A DNA stretch of 8,815 nt, taken from Fibrobacter succinogenes (GTDB lineage: Bacteria > Fibrobacterota > Fibrobacteria > Fibrobacterales > CADBQJ01). Location: positions 1-8,815 of the forward strand of contig CADBQJ010000044.1 of assembly GCA_902796785.1 (NCBI GenBank), read 5' to 3'. Below the pieces are notes generated by a model. The model saw only the letters and a list, made by a program, of their open reading frames with translations. It ran no database searches and was not told where the DNA came from. Of this stretch, positions 1 through 4,745 are shown one piece after another. Position 1 is the stretch's first letter, and each line of letters starts with the position of its first letter. Made by a program: the position numbers and the translations under genes.

Positions 1-1211
1 ATCTGCTCCTCGGTGCAGAAGATGTGCGCGTCGTCCTGCGTGAAGCCGCGGACGCGCATGATGCCGTGCATCGTGCCGGCCAGCTCGAACCGGTGGCACT
101 TGCCGAACTCGCTCATGCGCAGCGGCAGGTCGCGGAAGCTCTTCAGCCCCTGCTTGAAGATCTCGATGTGGCACGGGCAGTTCATCGGCTTGACCACGAA
201 CTGCGCGCCGTCCGTCGTGGGGGCGACGAACATCGCCTCGCGGTACTTGGCCCAGTGGCCCGACTGCTCCCAGAGGTGCTTTTCGACCAGCTCGGGGGTC
301 TTCACCTCCTGATAGCCGCGCGAGAGGATGGTCTTGCGGACGTGGTCCACGACGGCGTTGTAGAGGAGGGTCCCCTTGTGGTGCCAGAAGACCATGCCCG
401 GCGAGTGCTCCTCGAGGTGGAAGAGGTCGAGCTCGCGGCCCAGGCGCCGGTGGTCGCGCCTCTTGGCCTCCTCGAGGAAGCGCAGGTAGTCCTTGAGCCC
501 CTTGGCGTCGGCGAAGCAGGTGCCGTAGACGCGGGTGAGGGAGTCGCTGCTCTGGTCGCCGTGCCAGTAGGCGGCGGAGACGGAGAGCACCTTGCAGGCC
601 TTGAGGAAGCCGGAGCTCGGCACGTGCGGGCCGGCGCAGAGGTCGCTCCAGGCATCGGGCGCGTCGCCGTTGGAGTAGAAGGAGAGGACGGGCTCCTTCC
701 CGGCCTCCTTGGCGCGGGCGATGGCGCGTTCCACGTTGTCGCGCTTGTACTTGTCGCCCTCGGTGCGGCGCATCGCCTCGTCCACGCCGGTCTCGCAGCG
801 GACGAACGGGCGGTCGAGCGCGATCAGCTCGGCCATCTTCGCCTCGATCGCGGCGAAGTCCTCCTCGGAGAGGGGGCGCGGGGTGGAGAGGTCGTAGTAG
901 AATCCGTTCTCGATCGCCGGCCCGTAGGCGAGCTTGGTCCCGGGGAAGAGGTCGCAGATCGCCTCGGCGAGCACGTGCGCGCAGCTGTGGCGCAGCAGCA
1001 TCAGGGCGTCGGGGTCGTCGTTCTTCGGGGTGATGACGCGGAGGGCGCCGCCTTCGGAGAGCGGGCGGGAGAGGTCGTAGACCGTCTCGCCGACCTTGAC
1101 GCCGATCGCCTGCTGGGCGAGGCGGGGGCCGATGGACTGGGCGATCTGGAGGCCGGTGGTCCCTTCGGGGAACTCCCGGACGGAGCCGTCGGGGAAGACG
1201 AATTCGAGCAT
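1..1211 (-). CDS. thrS: Threonyl-tRNA synthetase, N-terminal 403 residues (3' end outside window)
   Basis: Charges tRNA-Thr with threonine in the cytoplasm and edits mischarged serine. I translated the minus strand from the ATG at 1211-1209 and found no stop before the window edge. Domains in order: a TGS domain (about 1-62); the editing domain with HSCAH at residues 75-79 and the CAGPH motif at 192-196, matching the two zinc-like editing motifs of E. coli ThrS; and the class II catalytic core from about 260. In the core, MNCPCH (343-348) carries the zinc-ligand cysteine C345, and RVRGFTQDDAH (386-396) is motif 2 plus the second zinc ligand H396. E. coli ThrS has about 642 residues, so roughly 240 residues, including motif 3 and the anticodon-binding domain, lie to the left. 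The start is supported by the family-typical N-terminus and a GAGGA ribosome site. The usual MNCPGH is MNCPCH here. It is the last gene of the minus-strand series after marR, with its own likely promoter. Confidence 0.97.
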   Translation of the reverse strand, partial: MLEFVFPDGSVREFPEGTTGLQIAQSIGPRLAQQAIGVKVGETVYDLSRPLSEGGALRVITPKNDDPDALMLLRHSCAHVLAEAICDLFPGTKLAYGPAIENGFYYDLSTPRPLSEEDFAAIEAKMAELIALDRPFVRCETGVDEAMRRTEGDKYKRDNVERAIARAKEAGKEPVLSFYSNGDAPDAWSDLCAGPHVPSSGFLKACKVLSVSAAYWHGDQSSDSLTRVYGTCFADAKGLKDYLRFLEEAKRRDHRRLGRELDLFHLEEHSPGMVFWHHKGTLLYNAVVDHVRKTILSRGYQEVKTPELVEKHLWEQSGHWAKYREAMFVAPTTDGAQFVVKPMNCPCHIEIFKQGLKSFRDLPLRMSEFGKCHRFELAGTMHGIMRVRGFTQDDAHIFCTEEQ

Positions 1212-1216
1212 GTCGA

Positions 1217-1221
1217 TCCTC
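1217..1221 (-). promoter_or_regulatory. thrS ribosome binding site
   Basis: GAGGA on the minus strand, five bases before the ATG at 1211. It supports the chosen start of thrS. It is one of the few clear Shine-Dalgarno sequences in the window. Confidence 0.6.
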
Positions 1222-1272
1222 GCGGGTTTCCGGCGCTCGTCCGGTTCGTACGATTGAACGCGAACGGCGGCC

Positions 1273-1289
1273 GCCCGCCCGCGGCGGGC
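1273..1289 (-). other. GC-only hairpin in the thrS leader
   Basis: Perfect inverted repeat with arms GCCCGCC (1273-1279) and GGCGGGC (1283-1289) and a three-base loop. An overlapping perfect 12-base palindrome lies at 1283-1294. If the TAGATTTG box at 1294-1301 is the thrS promoter, the thrS mRNA would begin around 1289-1290, with this hairpin at its 5' end. No T-run follows on either strand, so a classical intrinsic terminator is unlikely. A leader structure that controls or stabilises thrS mRNA is possible. No T-box features were seen. Confidence 0.45.
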
Positions 1290-1293
1290 CCGC

Positions 1294-1301
1294 CAAATCT
1301 A
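1294..1301 (-). promoter_or_regulatory. Probable thrS promoter, -7/-10 element TAGATTTG
   Basis: The minus strand reads TAGATTTG, an exact match to TAnnTTTG, the -7 element of the Bacteroidota primary sigma factor. It lies 19 bases past the marR stop and 82 bases before the thrS start, in one of the few AT-rich spots of the region. No TTTG-type -33 element is visible 17-23 bases upstream, so the assignment is tentative. TAGATT could also be read as a weak sigma-70 -10 box. Confidence 0.4.
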
Positions 1302-1320
1302 GAAAGAGAAACGCCCGATT

Positions 1321-1746
1321 CTACAGACGGCGCTGGTCTTCGTGGAATTTCTGGAGGATTTTCTGGGCCTGCTTGGCCAGCTGGGGTCCGAGGATCTGCT
1401 CGACGTCCTTGCTGACGCGCTTGTCGACTTCGCAGATCTTCGGAACGTACTTCTTGCCTTCGGGGGTCAGCGAGAAGATGCTCTTGCGGTGGTCGCGGCC
1501 GTCCTGGCGGCTCTTGACGAGCCCGTCCTCGGCCATGTGCTTGAGGAGGATGGAGGCGTTGGCCTTGTCGAGGTTGAGGGCGGAGCTGATCTGGGTCTGG
1601 CAGAGTTCGCCGGCTTCGTTCAGGACGAGGATGATGGAGCTCTGGGGCGCGCCGATGTTGATGGACATCAGTTCCTTGCGGTAGAGATAGGAGACGACGC
1701 GGGAGGTTTTCATCAGCAGAAAGCCGAGGCTGAGTTCCTTGGACAT
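1321..1746 (-). CDS. MarR-family winged-helix transcriptional regulator
   Basis: A 141-residue protein, the usual size for MarR dimers that bind palindromic operators and often repress themselves and a neighbouring gene. Helices at both ends (about 5-30 and 100-138) would form the dimer interface. The helix-turn-helix spans about 49-77, with ISSALNLDKANASILLKHM as its second half. The wing follows at about 80-96 and contains DGRDHRKS, the typical D-x-R-x-x-R/K wing signature, ending in SLTPEGK. Cysteines occur at 49 and 105, but no redox pair is evident. The start has only a weak GGGG ribosome site about nine bases upstream. It sits alone between yggU and thrS on the same strand, with a promoter-like box and an inverted repeat upstream. 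Codon use is GC-rich at third positions like its neighbours, so recent transfer is not suggested. The ligand and target genes cannot be read from the sequence. Confidence 0.9.
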   Translation of the reverse strand: MSKELSLGFLLMKTSRVVSYLYRKELMSINIGAPQSSIILVLNEAGELCQTQISSALNLDKANASILLKHMAEDGLVKSRQDGRDHRKSIFSLTPEGKKYVPKICEVDKRVSKDVEQILGPQLAKQAQKILQKFHEDQRRL

Positions 1747-1783
1747 GGACGGATCCCCGTTGGAAGGATTGGTTCTACGACGA

Positions 1784-1791
1784 CAAAGTTA
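1784..1791 (-). promoter_or_regulatory. Probable marR promoter, TAACTTTG (overlaps TATAAC)
   Basis: The minus strand has TAACTTTG, an exact TAnnTTTG match, overlapping TATAAC (1788-1793), which matches five of six bases of a sigma-70 -10 box. It follows a run of eight T residues (1793-1800). The predicted start would leave a leader of about 30 bases before the marR ATG at 1746. No convincing -33 or -35 element is visible upstream. Confidence 0.5.
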
Positions 1792-1810
1792 TAAAAAAAA
1801 GAAGGCGAAG

Positions 1811-1832
1811 ATTGTTTTCCGAAAGCAACAAT
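1811..1832. promoter_or_regulatory. Inverted repeat upstream of marR: candidate MarR operator or yggU terminator stem
   Basis: Arms ATTGTT (1811-1816) and AACAAT (1827-1832) are separated by ten bases, giving a 22-base partial palindrome. This falls in the size range of MarR-family operators and lies just upstream of the marR promoter box. As RNA on the minus strand it is a weak AT-rich hairpin 24 bases past the yggU stop. It is followed ten bases later by eight T residues (1793-1800), so it could instead help end the yggS-divIVA-yggU transcript. The gap between stem and T-run is too long for a standard terminator. Confidence 0.35.
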
Positions 1833-1856
1833 AATGCGACGGCGTCCCGGAAACGG

Positions 1857-2084
1857 CTACGGATCGGGGATTTCGAACGTCTTCAGCCGCGATGTCTCGC
1901 CGGAGACGAGGGAAATCCTGCTCTTCGGAACGTCGAACCTCTCCGCCAGCAGCCGGACGACCGCCTCGTTGGCCTTGCCGTCGACGGGAGGCGCCTGGAC
2001 GCGCGCCTGCCAGACGCCGTCGGGGCCGGGCTCGTCCAGCCGGACGACCCTGGAGCGCGGCGTGGTCTTGACCTTGATCCTCAC
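1857..2084 (-). CDS. yggU: YggU / DUF167 family small protein
   Basis: A 75-residue protein of the DUF167 (YggU) family, whose members are 70-100 residues, fold as a small alpha/beta domain and have no settled function. The sequence starts VRIKVKTTPRS and contains the family hallmark around residues 31-41, APPVDGKANEA. It ends with a stretch like the family's ISLVSGETSRLK (57-68). I chose the GTG at 2084-2082 because its GTGA overlaps the divIVA TGA by four bases and because family homology begins there. The frame stays open further upstream, but that part reads as an Arg/Pro-rich shadow of divIVA. There is no clear ribosome site, so translation probably depends on coupling to divIVA. The neighbourhood with yggS is typical in many bacteria. 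Confidence 0.88.
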   Translation of the reverse strand: MRIKVKTTPRSRVVRLDEPGPDGVWQARVQAPPVDGKANEAVVRLLAERFDVPKSRISLVSGETSRLKTFEIPDP

Positions 2085-2680
2085 GGGGCGGCGGGCGCCT
2101 CGGGGGCCTTGTCCCCGGCCGGAACGACCGGGACGGACATCGTGGCGCCCTGCACGCGCTGGGCGCGGCGGTTGCGGAAGGAGATGTCTTCGGAGGCGGG
2201 CTTGGAGGAGGTCTCGGGGCCTTCCGCGCCGTCGTGCTCCAGGGCCTCGAGCAGGTCCCACTGGGAACGGAGCAGCGAGCGGAAGCGGACGAAGAAGTTG
2301 GCGCGCTGGTTGCGGAGCTGCTGCACGTCGCCGCGCAGCGTCTCGGATTCCCTGCGGATGGCCTCGGTCTCGCGCTGCGCCTCGGCGCGGGCCTGCGCGA
2401 CGATGAAGCCGGCCTCGCGCTCGGCGTCGACCTTGCGCTCCTCGAGGGTGCGCTGGAGGGTGACCGCGGCCTCCTGGAGCGTCTGCTCGATGGAGCGGAA
2501 GTGGGCGATCTGCTCCTTGGCCTGCTTCAGCTTCTCCTGGAGGTCGGCGTTCTCGTGCTGCCGGCGCTCGAACTCGGCGGCGACCATTTCGAGGAACCCC
2601 TCGACCTCGGCCGGGTCGAGCCCGCCGAAGCTCTTGCGGCGGAACTCCTGCTTGCGGATGTCCAGAGGCGTCAATTCCAT
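2081..2680 (-). CDS. divIVA: DivIVA-domain coiled-coil protein
   Basis: A 199-residue protein. DivIVA-type proteins bind curved or polar membrane and act as scaffolds for division, polar growth or chromosome positioning. The N-terminus MELTPLDIRKQEFRRKSFGG (1-20), followed by LDPAEVEGFLEMV (21-33), matches the conserved DivIVA lipid-binding domain, including the LTPLDI start and the F-x-G-x-D-x-x-E-V-x-x-FL pattern. Residues about 34-148 are a long heptad-like, charged coiled coil, including VRFRSLLRSQWDLLEAL at 131-147. The tail (149-199) looks disordered, with an Arg-rich patch and an Ala/Pro-rich end. Two adjacent ATGs exist. I prefer the one at 2680-2678, five bases after AAGGAG; the ATG at 2683 would add one Met. 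It overlaps the yggS stop and the yggU start, placing it inside a tight operon. Membrane-binding residues differ from the Bacillus protein, so its exact role here is inferred. Confidence 0.88.
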   Translation of the reverse strand: MELTPLDIRKQEFRRKSFGGLDPAEVEGFLEMVAAEFERRQHENADLQEKLKQAKEQIAHFRSIEQTLQEAAVTLQRTLEERKVDAEREAGFIVAQARAEAQRETEAIRRESETLRGDVQQLRNQRANFFVRFRSLLRSQWDLLEALEHDGAEGPETSSKPASEDISFRNRRAQRVQGATMSVPVVPAGDKAPEAPAAP

Positions 2681-3405
2681 CATCGCTCCTTGTTTGCCGC
2701 GCCGTAGTCCCGGGCGCCGAAAAGCGCCGTGCCGACGCGGACGAGGGTCGCCCCCTCCTCCACCGCCACCTCGAGGTCGTCGGTCATCCCCATGGAGAGC
2801 TCGACGAACCGGGAGAAGCGCGCGTCGCTGCCGAGAACGTCGTCCCGCAGCGCGCGGAGGGTCCGGAAGGGGCCGCGGGCGTCCTCGGGATTCCCCGTGT
2901 TCGGCCCGATGGTCATCAGTCCGGAATATAACAATCGGCCGCTTTCGGGCAGCGCGGCGAGGAAGGCCGGAAGCTCCGCCGGCGAAAGCCCGCTCTTGGT
3001 GGCCTCGCCCGAGACGTTGACCTGGAAGAGGATCTTCAGCGTGCGGTCCGCCTCGGCGGCCAGGGCGTCGAGACGGCGCACCAGGTCCATCGACGCCACG
3101 GTGTGGATCACGTCGGCGAGCGCGACGGCCTTGCGCGCCTTGTTGGACTGGAGCGGCCCGATGAGGTGGCGCGTGACGCCGGGGAGCGGGTCGGAGAACT
3201 TGGCGACCAGCTCCTGCACGCGGTTTTCGCCGAAATCGCGGGCGCCGGCGCCGTAGGCGGCGCGGACGGCCTCGGCGGGCTTGGTCTTGGAGACCCAGAC
3301 CAGCGCGACCGACGCGGGGTCGCGGCCGGCGCGGGCGCAGGCCCGGGCGATCCGTTCGCGGACGAGGGCGGCGTTGGCCGCCATGTTTTCGGAAGTCCAT
3401 TCCAT
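2680..3405 (-). CDS. yggS: YggS family pyridoxal-phosphate homeostasis protein (PLPBP)
   Basis: A 241-residue PLP-binding protein of the alanine-racemase-like TIM-barrel fold, lacking the second domain of true racemases. The family buffers PLP and amino-acid/2-oxoacid pools and has no established catalytic reaction. Visible hallmarks: VSKTKP at 38-43, where K40 is the PLP-bound lysine; FGENRVQE at 58-65; HLIGPLQSNK at 80-89; SGLMTIGP at 161-168; and LSMGMTDDLE (203-212) with VRVGTALFG (222-230), which hold the phosphate. The length fits the family (about 230). The ATG at 3405 gives the usual short lead before the first helix; M8 at 3384 is less likely. It has no good ribosome site, and a promoter-like box ends only five bases from the ATG, suggesting a leaderless start. 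Its stop overlaps the divIVA start. yggT and sepF, common partners in such clusters, are absent from this window. Confidence 0.96.
   Translation of the reverse strand: MEWTSENMAANAALVRERIARACARAGRDPASVALVWVSKTKPAEAVRAAYGAGARDFGENRVQELVAKFSDPLPGVTRHLIGPLQSNKARKAVALADVIHTVASMDLVRRLDALAAEADRTLKILFQVNVSGEATKSGLSPAELPAFLAALPESGRLLYSGLMTIGPNTGNPEDARGPFRTLRALRDDVLGSDARFSRFVELSMGMTDDLEVAVEEGATLVRVGTALFGARDYGAANKER
2686..2691 (-). promoter_or_regulatory. divIVA ribosome binding site AAGGAG
   Basis: AAGGAG on the minus strand is the strongest Shine-Dalgarno sequence in the window. It lies inside the last codons of yggS, five bases before the ATG at 2680 and two before the ATG at 2683. The spacing favours the second ATG. 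It suggests that divIVA is translated efficiently on its own as well as by coupling to yggS. Confidence 0.65.
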
Positions 3406-3410
3406 GCCCC

Positions 3411-3418
3411 TAAAGTTA
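3411..3418 (-). promoter_or_regulatory. Probable yggS operon promoter, TAACTTTA
   Basis: The minus strand reads TAACTTTA, seven of eight bases of TAnnTTTG, in the AT-rich divergent gap. Only five bases separate it from the yggS ATG at 3405. The expected start point, a few bases after the box, therefore falls at or just before the ATG. No -33 element is evident, because the upstream region on this strand is already aroA coding sequence. Confidence 0.42.
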
Positions 3419-3425
3419 AATAACC

Positions 3426-3433
3426 TAATTTTG
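3426..3433 (+). promoter_or_regulatory. Probable aroA promoter, TAATTTTG
   Basis: TAATTTTG matches TAnnTTTG exactly and ends four bases before the aroA ATG at 3438. Transcription would start at or next to the A of the ATG, giving a leaderless mRNA. This agrees with the absence of any purine-rich ribosome site. It is back-to-back with the yggS box at 3411-3418. A -33 TTTG element is not visible upstream, where the sequence is the first codons of yggS. Confidence 0.45.
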
Positions 3434-3437
3434 GGCC

Positions 3438-4742
3438 ATGAGCGAACGCCCGTCGCAAATCGTCCTCCCTCCCCTGGCCAAGGCCGAGGGGACCGCGCGC
3501 CTTCCCGGATCGAAGTCGCTGAGCAACCGCGCGCTCCTGGCCGCGGCGCTCGCCGGCGGGAGGACCGTCCTGCGCAACCTGCTGCGCTCCGACGACACCG
3601 CCCGGATGCTGGAGGCGCTCGCCGCGCTCGGGGTCCGGGTCGAGGAGCTCCCCGACGCCGTGGCCGTGGAGTCCGCCGGCGGGCCGTTCCGCTCCGAAGT
3701 CCCGCTCCGGCTCGACCTGGGGAACGCGGGGACCGCGATGCGCCCCCTCTGCGCGGCGCTCTCCCTCAGCCCGGGCCGCTGGACCCTGACGGGCGAGAAG
3801 CGGATGGAGGAGCGCCCGATCCGCGACCAGGCGGAGGCGTTGCGCTCCCTGGGCGCCGAGATCGCGTACCTGAAGAACGAAGGGTATCCCCCGCTCGAAA
3901 TCCGCGGCAAGGCGCTCGAAGGCGGCGCGGTCCGCGTGAAGGGGAACACCTCCAGCCAGTTCCTGACCGCGCTCCTGCTCTCCGCCCCGCTCTTCGAACG
4001 CGGGCTGGAGATCGGCATCGAGGGCGAGCTGGTCAGCAGGCCCTACGTCGACATGACGCTCTCGGTGATGCGCGACTTCGGCGTCGAGGCGGAGCGCGAC
4101 GGCTACTCCCGCTTCTCGGTCGGCGGCGCCGCCGACGGCGTCCGCTACCGCTCGCCCGGCGAGTTCTTCGTGGAGGGCGACGCCTCGGCGGCCAGCTACT
4201 TCCTCGCCGCGGGCGCGATCGCCGGCGGGCGCGTGCGCGTGGAGGGCGCCGGAAGGAAGAGCGTCCAGGGCGACGTCGCCTTCGCCGACGTGCTCGAGAA
4301 GATGGGCGCCAGGGTGGAGCGCGGCGACGACTGGATCGAGGCGGGCCCCGGCGAGGGGCTCCGCGGCGTGGACCTCGACCTCAACGCGATCCCCGACGCG
4401 GCGATGACGCTGGCGACGGCCGCCCTATTCGCGAAGGGCCGGACCACGATCCGCGGGATCGGCAACTGGCGCGTCAAGGAGACCGACCGCATCGCCGCGA
4501 TGGCGGCCGAGCTGCGCAAGCTCGGGGCCGAGGTCGAGGAGGGGCCGGACTTCCTCTCGGTCCTCCCGCCCGAAAAACTCCGCCCCGCGACGATCGAGAC
4601 CTACAACGACCACCGGATGGCGATGTGCTTCGCGCTCGCCGCCTTCGGGGGCGTCCCCGTGACGATCCTCGACCCCGGCTGCGTCTCGAAGACCTTCCCC
4701 GACTTCTTCGGGCGCTTCGCCCGGATCTGCGTCCCGCGGTAG
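3438..4742 (+). CDS. aroA: 3-phosphoshikimate 1-carboxyvinyltransferase (EPSP synthase)
   Basis: Cytoplasmic enzyme of the shikimate pathway that joins shikimate-3-phosphate and phosphoenolpyruvate to give EPSP, the precursor of chorismate. At 434 residues it has the family's usual length. Signatures: [10 protein letters not shown] (24-33) for substrate binding; [11 protein letters not shown] (94-104), the PEP-binding loop in its class I form with unmodified Gly and Pro; RPIRD at 126-130; [11 protein letters not shown] near 170; [22 protein letters not shown]; and DHRMAM near the C-terminus. The class I loop predicts the ordinary, glyphosate-sensitive type. The start at 3438 gives the expected short lead before the first strand. 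No ribosome site precedes it, and a promoter-like box abuts the start. It is the first gene of the plus-strand series, and the next gene begins three bases after its stop. Confidence 0.97.
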   Translation: MSERPSQIVLPPLAKAEGTARLPGSKSLSNRALLAAALAGGRTVLRNLLRSDDTARMLEALAALGVRVEELPDAVAVESAGGPFRSEVPLRLDLGNAGTAMRPLCAALSLSPGRWTLTGEKRMEERPIRDQAEALRSLGAEIAYLKNEGYPPLEIRGKALEGGAVRVKGNTSSQFLTALLLSAPLFERGLEIGIEGELVSRPYVDMTLSVMRDFGVEAERDGYSRFSVGGAADGVRYRSPGEFFVEGDASAASYFLAAGAIAGGRVRVEGAGRKSVQGDVAFADVLEKMGARVERGDDWIEAGPGEGLRGVDLDLNAIPDAAMTLATAALFAKGRTTIRGIGNWRVKETDRIAAMAAELRKLGAEVEEGPDFLSVLPPEKLRPATIETYNDHRMAMCFALAAFGGVPVTILDPGCVSKTFPDFFGRFARICVPR

Positions 4743-4745
4743 CCC

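Noticed and set aside
1273..1294. GC hairpin read as an intrinsic terminator for marR
   Set aside because: No run of T follows the stem on either strand, and it lies downstream of the likely thrS promoter box, where a terminator would block thrS.
24..1415. An open frame of 463 codons on the plus strand opposite thrS and the end of marR
   Set aside because: It crosses the end of one real gene and the whole visible part of another. Its composition is the same low-complexity Val/Glu/Gly/Ala mix, and it has no family signature.
1857..2261. Longer 134-residue version of yggU starting at an upstream ATG
   Set aside because: The added 59 residues are an Arg/Gly/Pro-rich shadow of divIVA. DUF167 homology starts at VRIKVKTTPRS, and the GTGA overlap with the divIVA stop fits a coupled start.
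1812..3020. Open frame of 402 codons on the plus strand opposite yggU, divIVA and yggS
   Set aside because: It is rich in Arg, Ser and Pro without any domain and is antisense to three overlapping genes with clear families.
2081..3400. Extension of divIVA upstream into a 439-residue protein through yggS
   Set aside because: The extra part is an Arg/Pro-rich shadow of yggS. DivIVA homology begins at LTPLDI right after a strong AAGGAG ribosome site, so the short start is correct.
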